This document shows positions 24,292 to 33,193 of a DNA stretch of 64,000 nucleotides, in pieces; within the stretch, counting starts at the first letter, position 1; each line of letters begins with the position of its first letter. Both the position numbers and the translations under genes were made by a program. The stretch covers positions 1,309,966 through 1,373,965 of the forward strand of contig NZ_KB235914.1 of NCBI RefSeq assembly GCF_000332175.1, read 5' to 3'. The stretch comes from Pseudanabaena sp. PCC 6802 (GTDB lineage: Bacteria; Cyanobacteriota; Cyanobacteriia; Pseudanabaenales; Pseudanabaenaceae). The notes below the pieces were generated by a model. That model had not been told where the DNA came from. It worked only from the letters and a program-made list of their open reading frames with translations, and ran no database searches.

Positions 24292-25777
24292 ACTGGAGTT
24301 TAGACTAAAAGGCAACAAGAAGCATCTCGCTAGATAGAAACTAGCGAGAGAGAGGATAAAAGGGAAGAAGTTGAGCTAAGCAGTTGCAGCGGAAGCTTTT
24401 TTGAGGGGCTTGGCATAGCGTTTTTTGACAGTAGGATAACGAATCCGTTGGGTTCGTTTTTTCCCAAGAGGCCAACCTGGAGACTTACCGCGAGGTTTAG
24501 GGTCAGGGGAAGGAGAGCCAATCCTGACCAAAACTAAAGCAAAAGCATTTGCAACTCGACCAGGAGACAATTTAGTCATCGGTTTCTGCCAAGGCAGAGG
24601 AGAGTCTTGGACAAGTTCACGAGCGAGCCACAATTGCCAAGTAAGTAAAGGCATCAAGTCCGACCAAGTCTCCATCTGAGCAGGGGTAGAAAGCTGAGGG
24701 ATTGTCCAATGGAGACGTTGACGCACCAAGCGATACCAATGCTCAATGGCAAATCTGCGCAGATATTTTTGCCATACCTCACTCAAGATTGGCTCGTCTT
24801 TAGCGACCCAAATCAACCACAGGGGTTTCGATTCAGGCATATCAAGACGTTCGACCAGAATGAGTGTAAAGGGATGGTCTGCGGCTTGCTTTAAGTGCAG
24901 GTTTGGCCATCGACGAATTTGCAATCGTCCCAGTTTAGGCTCTGCAATTGTGATGTCTGCTTGGGGAATAGACCAAGTGTCAGAGTCTTTGAGGCTAAAT
25001 TTCTCTCCATGCTTATGGGGTCGCCCATGCCCCTCGTAATCCTTTGGGGCATGATACAGAACCCGGTTGGGGCGTAGCCTGAGCAGCTTGATACACGGGA
25101 TGTCTGCTGTTTGCTGCAAAAATGGTGCGCACCCATACTCGCCATCCCCCAGGAAAAGCACAGTCCCAGGAATTTCCGCACAAACCAAGCGTAACTGACT
25201 AGCGGCTTTCTGAATCGGGTTCTCGAAACTGGTGATCCGCTCATGCCGCAACGGTAAGGCAAAACTCCCTTCTGACTCTGGAATCCAGGCAATTGTGCTG
25301 TATCCTTGCCCCACCGTAACAGGTTTGCTTCCTACTCCCGGTTGAGGTTGATGTTCGTAGGTGCGTTCTTGTAATGTCACCGCATAGGGACGCGACCAGG
25401 CTGTATGGTCGCCCGCCAATATCGTCACCTCTGCTGCCGGCATTTGCTGTATGTATTGCTTCATCAAGTCTTCACGTGGAGGATGACTATCTTGCAGTGC
25501 TTCATAGATACTCGACCACTCCCTCCGAAATAATGGGCTTAACGAAAGTTCCACAAACGATGAAACACTCCGACTCGTCAGTACCGCATCCATCAAGTCG
25601 AACAGCGCATCTCTCCCGTTCCCTATAATTTCGTACGTGTACTTGCGAAATTGCTCAAGTTTATCCAAACTAATCATGATGAAGCTGTTGATTTTATAGT
25701 CTTTTCAGCTTCCATCATCAAGCGGTCAGTCTGCAATGGCTGGCTGCTTTTTACCACTTTTTAGTCTAAACTCCAGT
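24292..25777. mobile_element. Complete IS701-like insertion sequence (1486 bp)
   Basis: Perfect 19-bp inverted ends: ACTGGAGTTTAGACTAAAA at the left and its complement TTTTAGTCTAAACTCCAGT at the right. Flanked by the direct repeat AGTA (24288-24291 and 25778-25781), consistent with a 4-bp target duplication. One transposase gene fills the element. Intact ends and open frame suggest recent movement. Confidence 0.9.
24376..25677 (-). CDS. IS701/IS4-superfamily DDE transposase
   Basis: 433 residues, uninterrupted. Features: ILAGDHTAWSRPYA (first Asp region), LFLGDGEYGCAPFL (second Asp), and RRFAIEHWYRLVRQRLHW (Glu of the Y-x2-R/W-x3-E-type region). A lysine/arginine-rich tail (PRGKSPGWPLGKKRTQR) resembles the tails of NF041680-type cyanobacterial transposases. 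The gene lies inside perfect inverted repeats with a target duplication, so it is probably active or recently active. Confidence 0.9.
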   Translation of the reverse strand: MISLDKLEQFRKYTYEIIGNGRDALFDLMDAVLTSRSVSSFVELSLSPLFRREWSSIYEALQDSHPPREDLMKQYIQQMPAAEVTILAGDHTAWSRPYAVTLQERTYEHQPQPGVGSKPVTVGQGYSTIAWIPESEGSFALPLRHERITSFENPIQKAASQLRLVCAEIPGTVLFLGDGEYGCAPFLQQTADIPCIKLLRLRPNRVLYHAPKDYEGHGRPHKHGEKFSLKDSDTWSIPQADITIAEPKLGRLQIRRWPNLHLKQAADHPFTLILVERLDMPESKPLWLIWVAKDEPILSEVWQKYLRRFAIEHWYRLVRQRLHWTIPQLSTPAQMETWSDLMPLLTWQLWLARELVQDSPLPWQKPMTKLSPGRVANAFALVLVRIGSPSPDPKPRGKSPGWPLGKKRTQRIRYPTVKKRYAKPLKKASAATA

Positions 25778-25910
25778 AGTAAGGATGCCTCGTTCAATTC
25801 CGGACGGAAAATTCAGGCTAAACTACTGGTTGCTTGGCTCGGTCAATGCTATTCTGTAGCAAATTTGTTCAACAATGCTCATTAGTTTTAGTGGTGCCAA
25901 GAGGAAGAGT

Positions 25911-27045
25911 TATTGCCTTGGCAATAAAATAGAATGCAATCTATAGAGCAGCATAAATAATAGATGGATGCTTAAAGTAACTCCTAATGTGGGCAGGCAA
26001 TCTCTGCAATTTCTGCAGTTGAGATAGCAATCTATGTTTTAATTGACCCAGGTTTCGCGTCAGAGGTTTGGCGTGAACTCCCTGTTTCACATCACCATTG
26101 AAATACTCTACTGGATTCAACTGCGGCGCATAGGAAGGCAAATAAAATAACTCGATCTCCTGGGAGTGCTGTTCTAACCATTGCTGCACGGGGCGCTCTC
26201 GATGGACGGGATGGCGATCCACGATCCAAAACAGTTTGCTTGAACGCTTGTCAATCAACCGTTGCAGAAATTCAATAAATACTGGGGCTGTCAAGGTACA
26301 GGTGTAAAGCATAAATTGAATCGTGCCTTGATTACTGATGCTAGCAATGAAATTCAACCGTGTCCGCTCGCGTTTACTAGGACGAATTTCAGGGGGATGT
26401 CCCTTGGGTGCATAACCTCGCCCTCCATACTCATCAGAACTGAGTCCCGATTCATCTCCCCACTCGATTTCGGCACCTTCTGCTTGTGCCCGTTGCTCAA
26501 TCGCGGGATATTCTTCCTGTAACCAGTGTTTCACGGCAGCGGGGTCTTGCTCATAGGCACGTTCGATCGGCTTCTGGGGGCTGTAGCCCCATCGTTTGAG
26601 ATATTCCCCCACTGTGCGTATCGGCATCTCCACTCCTAATTCTTGCTCGATTAGTATTTGCACGGCTTGTCTAGTCCACAAGGCGCTCTCGATCTGGTAA
26701 TCCTCCGGGCTGTGTCCCCGCAGCATTGCTTCAATCGTTGTTTCCTCTGAGGCACTTAAACTGCGCCCTTCCCCTACCTCTCGTCCTCGTCGCTGCTGAA
26801 ACAGGGCTGCTTCTCCGTAATCTTGATACGCCCACCACCACTCCGTAATCGTGTTACGATGAATCCCCAGGTACTCACTAATATCACATACTCGTTTCCC
26901 TTGTTCTCGCAACCGGATCGCTTGCTGTCGAAGGTAATTTTGCGTTTCTATCGATAGGTGTCGGCCATCTGGTTTATCCATGTCAAACCTCCTTGTGCCT
27001 TTACTTCTATTATCCTATGCTTTCTTTTTCATTGCCGGAGCAATA
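25911..27045. mobile_element. IS630-family insertion sequence (about 1.13 kb)
   Basis: Imperfect inverted ends of about 28 bp: left TATTGCCTTGGCAATAAAAT, right (read inward) TATTGCTCCGGCAATGAAAA. They are followed by matching AGAATGCA/AGAAAGCA. Each end abuts TA, the expected IS630 target. The right-hand TA forms the A of the ATG of the downstream oxidoreductase gene. Encodes one transposase on the minus strand. Confidence 0.8.
25941..26981 (-). CDS. IS630-family transposase
   Basis: 346 residues, intact. An N-terminal helix-turn-helix (RVCDISEYLGIHRNTITEWW) is followed by the DDE domain: EIEWGDESGLSSDEYG, KLFWIVDRHPVHR and the terminal YAPQLNPVEYFNGD. This is the usual IS630/Tc1-mariner order. 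GGAGG sits just before the ATG. Its N-terminal 45-base 5' region doubles as the sequence upstream of the next plus-strand gene. Confidence 0.92.
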   Translation of the reverse strand: MDKPDGRHLSIETQNYLRQQAIRLREQGKRVCDISEYLGIHRNTITEWWWAYQDYGEAALFQQRRGREVGEGRSLSASEETTIEAMLRGHSPEDYQIESALWTRQAVQILIEQELGVEMPIRTVGEYLKRWGYSPQKPIERAYEQDPAAVKHWLQEEYPAIEQRAQAEGAEIEWGDESGLSSDEYGGRGYAPKGHPPEIRPSKRERTRLNFIASISNQGTIQFMLYTCTLTAPVFIEFLQRLIDKRSSKLFWIVDRHPVHRERPVQQWLEQHSQEIELFYLPSYAPQLNPVEYFNGDVKQGVHAKPLTRNLGQLKHRLLSQLQKLQRLPAHIRSYFKHPSIIYAAL

Positions 27046-29114
27046 TGTTGCGATCGCTTGCTAAGCAAATACACCTGTCAGTCCTGGGTGTTATTTTGCC
27101 TGTAGTAACGGTAACAAGCTATATTACACCCATATCAGATCGTCTATCTGCTCGGGCGCAACCTGCGCGATCGCCTCGAATCGATCGACAGGTGGAGTGC
27201 GATATCTTAGTAGCAGGTGGTGGTTTGGCTGGCAGTGCCACTGCCTACGAAGCCCTGCTCGCTGGGCGCACGGTCTGTCTTACCGAGCTAACGGACTGGG
27301 TGGGCGGACAAATTTCCTCGCAAGGTACCTCTGCCCTTGACGAGCGCGCTACACAAAGGCAGCTACTGTTTTACGATCGCGGCTATAAAGAGCTGCGCGA
27401 AAGGATCGAACAGCGTTATGGCGCTCTCAATCCAGGCGGTTGTTGGGTAAGCGTTGCCTGTTTCATGCCCAAGGATGGACATGAGATTCTAACTGCAATG
27501 CTGCAAGAGGCTGCCCGCAAAGGGAATGGCAAACTGGAGTGGTTTCCCAATACGGTAATTAAAGATTTAGAGATATCCGGTTCGCAAATTACGGGGGCGA
27601 TCGCGATTTCTCATCAGCCAGCGGCAGGCGCACCACCGTTGAATACCCTGCCCCTCTCGCAAACTATTATTGATTCTTACACCTACGATAATTCCAAGCT
27701 GTTTACCAAGACCATCACTAAATTTGTGGCGAAGCGATCGCCTGACAAACAGGCTTCAGCGCCAAACTGGTATGTAGTCGATGCCACCGAAACCGGAGAG
27801 TTGGTGGGTCTGGCCGACGTGCCTTATCGCTTGGGAATCGATCCGCTCTCTTATTTAGAACCATCTTCATCCAGTCCTAAACCCGATCCCTACTGCACGC
27901 AAGGGTTTACCTACACCTTTACGATGGAGGCAACTGCAGAACCGCAAAAGCATGAGGTGCCAGACTTTTACACACGTTACGCCCCCTATTACAGCTACGA
28001 ATTAAAGAATTTAGCTAGCTTCCCATTCGTGTTTACCTATCGCCGCATCTTTACACCTCAGCCCGATAAATTCAAAGATATTGATATCGGCTTCTACAAA
28101 AAGGATGAAGCAGTACTGGTGGGTGATATCTCTATGCAAAACTGGACTTGGGGGAACGACTACCGACCTGGCACGAATAAAGATAACTTAATTTACAGCC
28201 GCGACCAGCTTAAGGAAAACGGACAACTTCAGCCCGGTGGTTGGTTGGGAGGTCTACGTGCCGAAACCCTGAACCAGGGTGAGTTACTGGCTAAAGGTTA
28301 TTTCTACTGGCTAACTACCGGGACAACCGACTCGCAGTTAGGTGAAGGTTTCAAAAAGCCCTATCCCAATCATCGCTACCTTTCCGGGCTAGATTCTCCG
28401 ATGGGAACCGTACACGGTCTATCTAAACATCCTTACATGCGCGAAGGTCGTCGGATTATTGGTAGACCCAATCGTATCTACCCCGATGGCTTTACCATAT
28501 CCGAAATCGATATCTCGCGCCGTGACTATAACGACGAGTACTATCGCACTACGCTTGCTCCAGAAGTATATAGAAGGCTAAAAGCTGCGATCGCGGGGCT
28601 GGAAGGCTACTCCGTACTTTTAAATCCGAATGCCGCAGATAAGGTAAAGCGGCGATCGCGCTCTACCATTTATCCTGACTCGGTGGGAATAGGGCATTAT
28701 GCCATTGACTTTCATCCCTGCATGACGCAAACACCTGTGGAAACTCCCGGTAATACCGAGCGTGCTGGCGAGCGGCGCGGTGGCGGACAGGCATATCCAT
28801 TCCAAATTCCATTGCGAGCCATGATTCCACAAAAGCTAGATAACATGTTGGTAGTAGGAAAGAGCATTGCCACCAGTCATATTGCTGCTGCTGCCTATCG
28901 CGTCCATTCCTTTGAGTGGTCGTCTGGAGTTGCCGCCGGGACAGTGGCTGATTTTGCCCTAACGAATGGCATTGCGCCCTATCAGTTGGTGGACGATCTA
29001 CCGCGATCGGAACCTCAGTTAGAGCAGCTAAGGAAGCGTTTAGAGCGAGACGGTAACCCCACCGCCTTCCCCGACACGTCAATTTTTAACAACACCTGGG
29101 ATACTTGGAAGTAG
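27045..29114 (+). CDS. Exported FAD-dependent oxidoreductase
   Basis: 689 residues from the ATG at 27045. The frame opens further upstream, but that part lies in the IS630 element. An N-terminal signal/anchor (about 1-40) leads to the dinucleotide-binding motif ECDILVAGGGLAGSATAYEA, then ELTDWVGGQISSQG. The C-terminal LDNMLVVGKSIATSHIAAAAYRVH closes a FAD_oxidored-type fold. Such proteins are widespread in cyanobacteria and planctomycetes but the substrate is unknown. The IS630 end abuts the start codon, so the original promoter and ribosome site have been displaced; expression may depend on the element. Confidence 0.85.
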   Translation: MLRSLAKQIHLSVLGVILPVVTVTSYITPISDRLSARAQPARSPRIDRQVECDILVAGGGLAGSATAYEALLAGRTVCLTELTDWVGGQISSQGTSALDERATQRQLLFYDRGYKELRERIEQRYGALNPGGCWVSVACFMPKDGHEILTAMLQEAARKGNGKLEWFPNTVIKDLEISGSQITGAIAISHQPAAGAPPLNTLPLSQTIIDSYTYDNSKLFTKTITKFVAKRSPDKQASAPNWYVVDATETGELVGLADVPYRLGIDPLSYLEPSSSSPKPDPYCTQGFTYTFTMEATAEPQKHEVPDFYTRYAPYYSYELKNLASFPFVFTYRRIFTPQPDKFKDIDIGFYKKDEAVLVGDISMQNWTWGNDYRPGTNKDNLIYSRDQLKENGQLQPGGWLGGLRAETLNQGELLAKGYFYWLTTGTTDSQLGEGFKKPYPNHRYLSGLDSPMGTVHGLSKHPYMREGRRIIGRPNRIYPDGFTISEIDISRRDYNDEYYRTTLAPEVYRRLKAAIAGLEGYSVLLNPNAADKVKRRSRSTIYPDSVGIGHYAIDFHPCMTQTPVETPGNTERAGERRGGGQAYPFQIPLRAMIPQKLDNMLVVGKSIATSHIAAAAYRVHSFEWSSGVAAGTVADFALTNGIAPYQLVDDLPRSEPQLEQLRKRLERDGNPTAFPDTSIFNNTWDTWK

Positions 29115-29144
29115 CTATCAAAGAGCCAAAGCTCTAGAGTGTAA

Positions 29145-29249
29145 TATAGCAATCCGAAATCATTTATAGACGGGGTGCAGGGGTAGAACCCCTGCGTGGG
29201 GGCTGCGCCCCCACCCCCCCTTTTTCACAAATCATTTGTGATTGCTGTA
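29145..29249. repeat. MITE-like repeat, TATAGCAATCCGAAATCATTT subtype
   Basis: Ends TATAGCAATCCGAAATCATT and AAATCATTTGTGATTGCTGTA are inverted. The core GGGGTGCAGGGGTAGAACCCC / GTGGGGGCTGCGCCCCCAC forms two hairpins. It lies between the oxidoreductase and the acetolactate decarboxylase. Confidence 0.8.
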
Positions 29250-29272
29250 GATTGAAGGTGTTTGATGCGTAC

Positions 29273-30073
29273 ATGAGTCACAATATGAAGTCTAAGCAGA
29301 TATTTTCGATCGCAGCAAAACTAAAAAGCTACTTATGGTTTGCAATATTGTTTATTGCGATCGCACTTGGGGCTTTACCCATCTATTCTCAACAAATTCT
29401 GCAACTCCACCCAGGATTTCAGGTTTCCACTTTGGGCGCTTTAAATGTTGGTGTGTATGAAGGAACTGCAACATTAGCTGCACTCAAACAGCATGGAGAC
29501 TTTGGCTTAGGCACGTTTGATGGGTTAGAAGGAGAGATGATTGTCCTTAATGGCACAGTTTACCAAGTCAAAGTGGATGGAGTTGCTTATCACGTCTCGG
29601 ATGGGCTAAAAACCCCATTTTCGACGGTTACGTTTTTCCGCCGCGATCGCTCGCTTCGTTTAACCGGAAAAATGAACTATCAGGAACTGCAACAGCAGAT
29701 CGACAAACAGTTGCCTACACAGAACTTACCCTATGCCGTGCGCATTCAAGGTGCATTCCCTTACTTGAAGGTGAGAAGCGTCCCCAAACAAGCACTTCCC
29801 TACCCACCATTAAATGATGTGGTCAAGAAGCAGCAGCGCATTTTTGAGCTGCGAAACGTGCGCGGTACTTTAGTGGGGTTTCGACTCCCACAATATCTTA
29901 AAAGCGTAAATGTCGCAGGCTATCACTTTCACTTTATTACCAGCGATCGCAAAGCCGGCGGTCATCTGATTGATGGAGAGTTTTCTAACCCTGTAGCTGA
30001 TGTGGAAACTCTGCGTGACTGGGCGATGCTGCTGCCCGATCATTCTGCCTTTGCCCAAGCATCGCTAGATTGA
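29273..30073 (+). CDS. alsD: Acetolactate decarboxylase, exported or membrane-anchored
   Basis: 266 residues from the ATG at 29273, preceded by GAAGGTG; an in-frame TTG lies 21 bases earlier. A hydrophobic segment (about 16-38, YLWFAILFIAIALGALPI) acts as signal or anchor, unlike most cytosolic homologues. The enzyme core shows GLGTFDGLEGEMIVLNG, FPYLKVRSVPKQ, RNVRGTLVGFRLP, and the zinc-binding GYHFHFITSDRKAGGH. It converts (S)-acetolactate to acetoin with CO2 release. No acetolactate synthase or butanediol dehydrogenase is near. The export signal is the odd feature. Confidence 0.9.
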   Translation: MSHNMKSKQIFSIAAKLKSYLWFAILFIAIALGALPIYSQQILQLHPGFQVSTLGALNVGVYEGTATLAALKQHGDFGLGTFDGLEGEMIVLNGTVYQVKVDGVAYHVSDGLKTPFSTVTFFRRDRSLRLTGKMNYQELQQQIDKQLPTQNLPYAVRIQGAFPYLKVRSVPKQALPYPPLNDVVKKQQRIFELRNVRGTLVGFRLPQYLKSVNVAGYHFHFITSDRKAGGHLIDGEFSNPVADVETLRDWAMLLPDHSAFAQASLD

Positions 30074-30087
30074 AGCAAGAAATATCC

Positions 30088-31542
30088 TTAGTCGATCTTT
30101 GCCGATCCAGCGCATTCCAGCAAGTTTACCAGTTGGGAGCGTCCAAATTGCCGATCGAGGGCGTTGGCAATTTGCATGGCTTGTTTGTTCTGCCCCATCG
30201 CCGCATAGATCAAAGCGACGTTGGTGAGCTGACTTGCCTTATCCCTCAACTGAGACTGCGGATCGATCATGATGTCTTGAAGCTTGGCCAAGGTACTATT
30301 GGCGGCATTGCGATCGCCCACTTCAACATATCGATTGGCAAGATCGAGCAGTACGAGTACTTTATCATCGTCGTTATTTGCGCCATCGATTGCCTGCAAG
30401 CCTTGATTTAGAACTTTGATAGCATTGCGATTTTTGTCGAGTTTGGCATAAACATCTGCGATCTCCACCAGACTACTGGCTTTACCCACAGGATCGCTAA
30501 CGCTTTTGCTGGCATTTAAGGCTTGCCCTAAAACCCTGGCAGCTTTGGGATTTTGGTTAGCCTCAGCATACTTAATTGCGATTTGAGTAAACGCGATTGT
30601 CTGTTCGTAAGGATTCGTAACCCGTTTAGCCAGATCGAGTGCTGGTGTATAGAAACCAGCATTGACATATTCATTAACCACATAGGCTAAGCCTCTGGAA
30701 TTAAAGCTTTCGAGCGATACTCCCAGCATACCGCTACCAGCAACTTCTGAAGCTGCCGCCGCCGCCGCCAAGGTAGCATCGACCTTTTCCACCTGGTTAG
30801 TTGTTGCATAGGTTTTGGCAACTTCAAACAAGGCTCGTGCTTTCATCGCTGGATTGTCCAGTGCTTGAATTAACTGTAAACTCTGCTCTAAATTACTTGC
30901 TGAGCGATCGCGGTTTTGAGCATTGGCGTATTCTGTAGCGATCTCCAGTGTTGCCCGCGCTTTGGCATAGGGATCCTCGATCGGATCGCTAGCAGCTACT
31001 GCCTTCTCTAGCAACGAATTGGCTTTGTCCAACGCGCCTAATTTAGCGTACTGTGAGGCTGCTTTAGCCAGGGCAAAGGTTCGATCCTTGACATCCTTAA
31101 TTGCCTCGATTTGCGGAATAGCTGGTGCTAGAACTGACTTTGCTTGTTCCAATTGCCCAACCTCGGTGTATTCTGCCGCCAGTTTGACTCTGGCAAAAGC
31201 ATTCGCCGAATCGTCATCCCAGCCTTTTAAATATGTAGAGCTAGAGTCAAGTACTTTGGCAGCCTTATCCTTTTGTCCTGCTTTGGTGTATCTCTCAGCC
31301 ACTTCGAGTAGAGCAAAGGTCTGCGCCTGGGCATTGTTTTCCAACTTGGCACTGGATGCATAGCAGGCAAGGGGGATGCCCAAGAATTTGGGTTCGTCCT
31401 TATCAATTACTACTACTGCGCGATCGCCTTCATCTGGATCTACTGCATCTATTTCTGCTGCCGATACACCACTCAGGTTAGAGACAAATAGCGATAGGAC
31501 GGCAAAACAGACAACTAAGACATGGCACCACAATTTTTTCAC
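30088..31542 (-). CDS. Secreted TPR-like repeat protein
   Basis: 484 residues. Signal peptide (about 1-29, ending near GVSAAE). The body is a chain of about ten helical-hairpin units of 36-42 residues of the type RTFALAKAASQYAKLGALDKA / KARATLEIATEYANAQNRDRA, i.e. TPR or SEL1-like solenoid repeats. Three Cys are present (CYASSAK near the N-terminus and LLECAGS at the end). A periplasmic or surface scaffold that binds partner proteins is likely. It is convergent with the acetolactate decarboxylase, with only 14 bases between stops. Confidence 0.8.
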   Translation of the reverse strand: MKKLWCHVLVVCFAVLSLFVSNLSGVSAAEIDAVDPDEGDRAVVVIDKDEPKFLGIPLACYASSAKLENNAQAQTFALLEVAERYTKAGQKDKAAKVLDSSSTYLKGWDDDSANAFARVKLAAEYTEVGQLEQAKSVLAPAIPQIEAIKDVKDRTFALAKAASQYAKLGALDKANSLLEKAVAASDPIEDPYAKARATLEIATEYANAQNRDRSASNLEQSLQLIQALDNPAMKARALFEVAKTYATTNQVEKVDATLAAAAAASEVAGSGMLGVSLESFNSRGLAYVVNEYVNAGFYTPALDLAKRVTNPYEQTIAFTQIAIKYAEANQNPKAARVLGQALNASKSVSDPVGKASSLVEIADVYAKLDKNRNAIKVLNQGLQAIDGANNDDDKVLVLLDLANRYVEVGDRNAANSTLAKLQDIMIDPQSQLRDKASQLTNVALIYAAMGQNKQAMQIANALDRQFGRSQLVNLLECAGSAKID

Positions 31543-31690
31543 GATAAATCCCGCCCGAGGTTGAATTTTATAAAGCTTATGCTGAGGATTACACAGTTAC
31601 GCCAATAATACCCAATTGTTCCGATCGTTTACAGAAATGCAGAAGTACTTTGTATCCCCTAATACATCGACTCTATCTCAGGAAGGAAAA

Positions 31691-31739
31691 TGTTTAGAAA
31701 TGTTGCGAATCCCTAAGCGATTTGTTACATTTCTAAACA
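31691..31739. promoter_or_regulatory. Perfect 13-bp inverted repeat upstream of hli
   Basis: TGTTTAGAAATGT (31691-31703) and its exact complement ACATTTCTAAACA (31727-31739) flank a 23-base spacer, ending 38 bases before the hli start. It could be a paired operator or a 5' RNA stem controlling hli. No T-run follows, so it is not a terminator. Confidence 0.55.
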
Positions 31740-31777
31740 CAGGGTAATTCAAATTATTTAAGTAGGGGCTAAACATC

Positions 31778-31927
31778 ATGGAATCTAACCGTAACTCCTG
31801 GTCTTTTGGTTTTTCTAATGGCGCTGAAAACTGGAACGGTCGCCTTGCTATGCTGGGGTTTATCGCAGCGATCGCAACCGAACTGATTACTGGTCAAGGC
31901 GTACTGCACTTCTGGGGCATTCTCTAG
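31778..31927 (+). CDS. hli: High light-inducible protein (one-helix chlorophyll-binding protein)
   Basis: 49 residues. The single membrane helix carries the Hlip signature [28 protein letters not shown] split at its Glu-Asn-x-Asn-Gly-Arg-Leu-Ala-Met core, the chlorophyll-binding motif of the LHC superfamily. Hlips form dimers with carotenoids in thylakoids, quench chlorophyll and accompany chlorophyll synthesis and photosystem II assembly under stress. Monocistronic: a perfect inverted repeat lies upstream and a terminator hairpin begins 43 bases after the stop. Confidence 0.96.
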   Translation: MESNRNSWSFGFSNGAENWNGRLAMLGFIAAIATELITGQGVLHFWGIL

Positions 31928-31969
31928 TCAGCTAGAAAATTCTAAATAAATAGTTTTGATTTCTTTTTT

Positions 31970-32002
31970 ATCCCTCTAAGGTCTAGGCTTAGGGGGATTT
32001 TG
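31970..32002 (+). terminator. Terminator hairpin after hli
   Basis: ATCCCTCTAAG and CTTAGGGGGAT pair (one wobble) around a 7-base loop, followed by TTTT and preceded by a T-rich run, so it may work in both directions. Confidence 0.75.
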
Positions 32003-32080
32003 CTAGCGTACGCGCCCACAATCGAGAACGTACTTTCCAGGATGCGATTCATAACTTATACCAATTCTGCAAAATCGCAC

Positions 32081-32237
32081 TATAGCGTTTTTCAATTGAG
32101 AACAGGTTTTATTGACGGGGTGAAGGGGTGGAACACGGCAGTGGCTCTAGCGGGGAACCCCCAAGACCGCCCTGCCTCCCCTTCTTGGGGGCGTTGCCCC
32201 CAAACCCCCTACTCTTTCCGATCTAAAAACCGCTATA
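32081..32237. repeat. MITE-like repeat, long form (157 bp)
   Basis: TATAGCGTTTTTCAATTGAG at the left and ATCTAAAAACCGCTATA at the right. It contains the extra ACACGGCAGTGGCTCTAGCG module. Confidence 0.88.
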
Positions 32238-32589
32238 CGCATCAATCCATGTACGGGCGAACAGCCGTTCGCCCCTCCAGCAATCTGTAATTTTACTTTA
32301 GGGAATTGGTATTACTTAAAATCTTTCCAAACATTTTGGGTATAACGGGAACAAATTATTTTACTCGCACATCATGATACCCACGCTTAGCGAACTATAG
32401 CGCTATAGAGTTTGCTAGGTTTATTTGGTTTAGACGATCGAGGCAATCTTGAGATGTGAGATTGCTATTTTAGGATTTACAAGCTTTTTGCCATTTGAGT
32501 TTACTCTTTGGGTGAGATGAGTTTTCTTGCCCAAGATGGAGTTGGCTGCTAATAGGATTAATGACTAGGAGAAAAAGAGGTTTCAATAA
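32238..32589. other. Gene-free leader region before the first small secreted protein
   Basis: 352 bases. No ORF is supported. The last 60 bases include a GACTAGGAGAAAAAGAGG segment that resembles the leader of the paralogous gene at 34184, so the duplicated unit includes its upstream region. Confidence 0.4.
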
Positions 32590-33018
32590 ATGATTAGAAG
32601 GGCATATGCGATCGGGCTACTGTCTTTTGCTGCGCTTGGGTTTGCGTCTCTACCTGCTAAAGCGCAAAATGCTGCAACCACGAGCGGTCAAACTGCGAAT
32701 CAAGCTGTAGTAATCAATGGAGATGGGAACAGGGTTAAGTTGCGCATCATTCAAGTGAATACTACAAGTGGACAATATCCCACAGATAATTCCAGCAAAC
32801 AAAACGCCAATCAGGCAGCGATAATTAATGGCGATGGCAACCGTGTCGATATGCGCGTACGTCAAGTAAACGCCTACCAAGGACACAATGGTAACAATGG
32901 TAATAAGTTCGATCGCGGCAACCATAGCGATAATGACTGGCGCAAACGCGATCGTTATAATTATGGCAACTACAACGGTCACAATAACAGAGATCGCGAT
33001 CGTCGCGAGCGAGGCTAA
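32590..33018 (+). CDS. Small secreted protein with two curlin-like Gln/Asn repeats (copy A)
   Basis: 142 residues. Signal peptide MIRRAYAIGLLSFAALGFAS...AKAQ, cleaved near residue 26. The mature part holds two 24-residue repeats, QTANQAVVINGDGNRVKLR and QNANQAAIINGDGNRVDMR, each ending in a QVN segment. The alternating hydrophobic pattern with a G-D-x-N turn recalls curlin repeats of amyloid fibre subunits. The C-terminus is Asn/Gly/Arg/Asp-rich and disordered. Paralogous to the protein at 34184. Amyloid or matrix function is a hypothesis; the family is not recognised. Confidence 0.75.
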   Translation: MIRRAYAIGLLSFAALGFASLPAKAQNAATTSGQTANQAVVINGDGNRVKLRIIQVNTTSGQYPTDNSSKQNANQAAIINGDGNRVDMRVRQVNAYQGHNGNNGNKFDRGNHSDNDWRKRDRYNYGNYNGHNNRDRDRRERG

Positions 33019-33193
33019 AGATTCCTTAGCTTCTAGTGGATAGAAGGTCTTAACCTGTTATTAACCCTATCAATTGTCTCCACTGAGAAAGAGATAACGG
33101 CATCGATTTGATGTCAATGCTCGTAGTCTCGTCGTGGTGGACTAGATTTCTTACAAGTTTAGAATACATCTAGAATAAATCTTCGGAAAGGAA

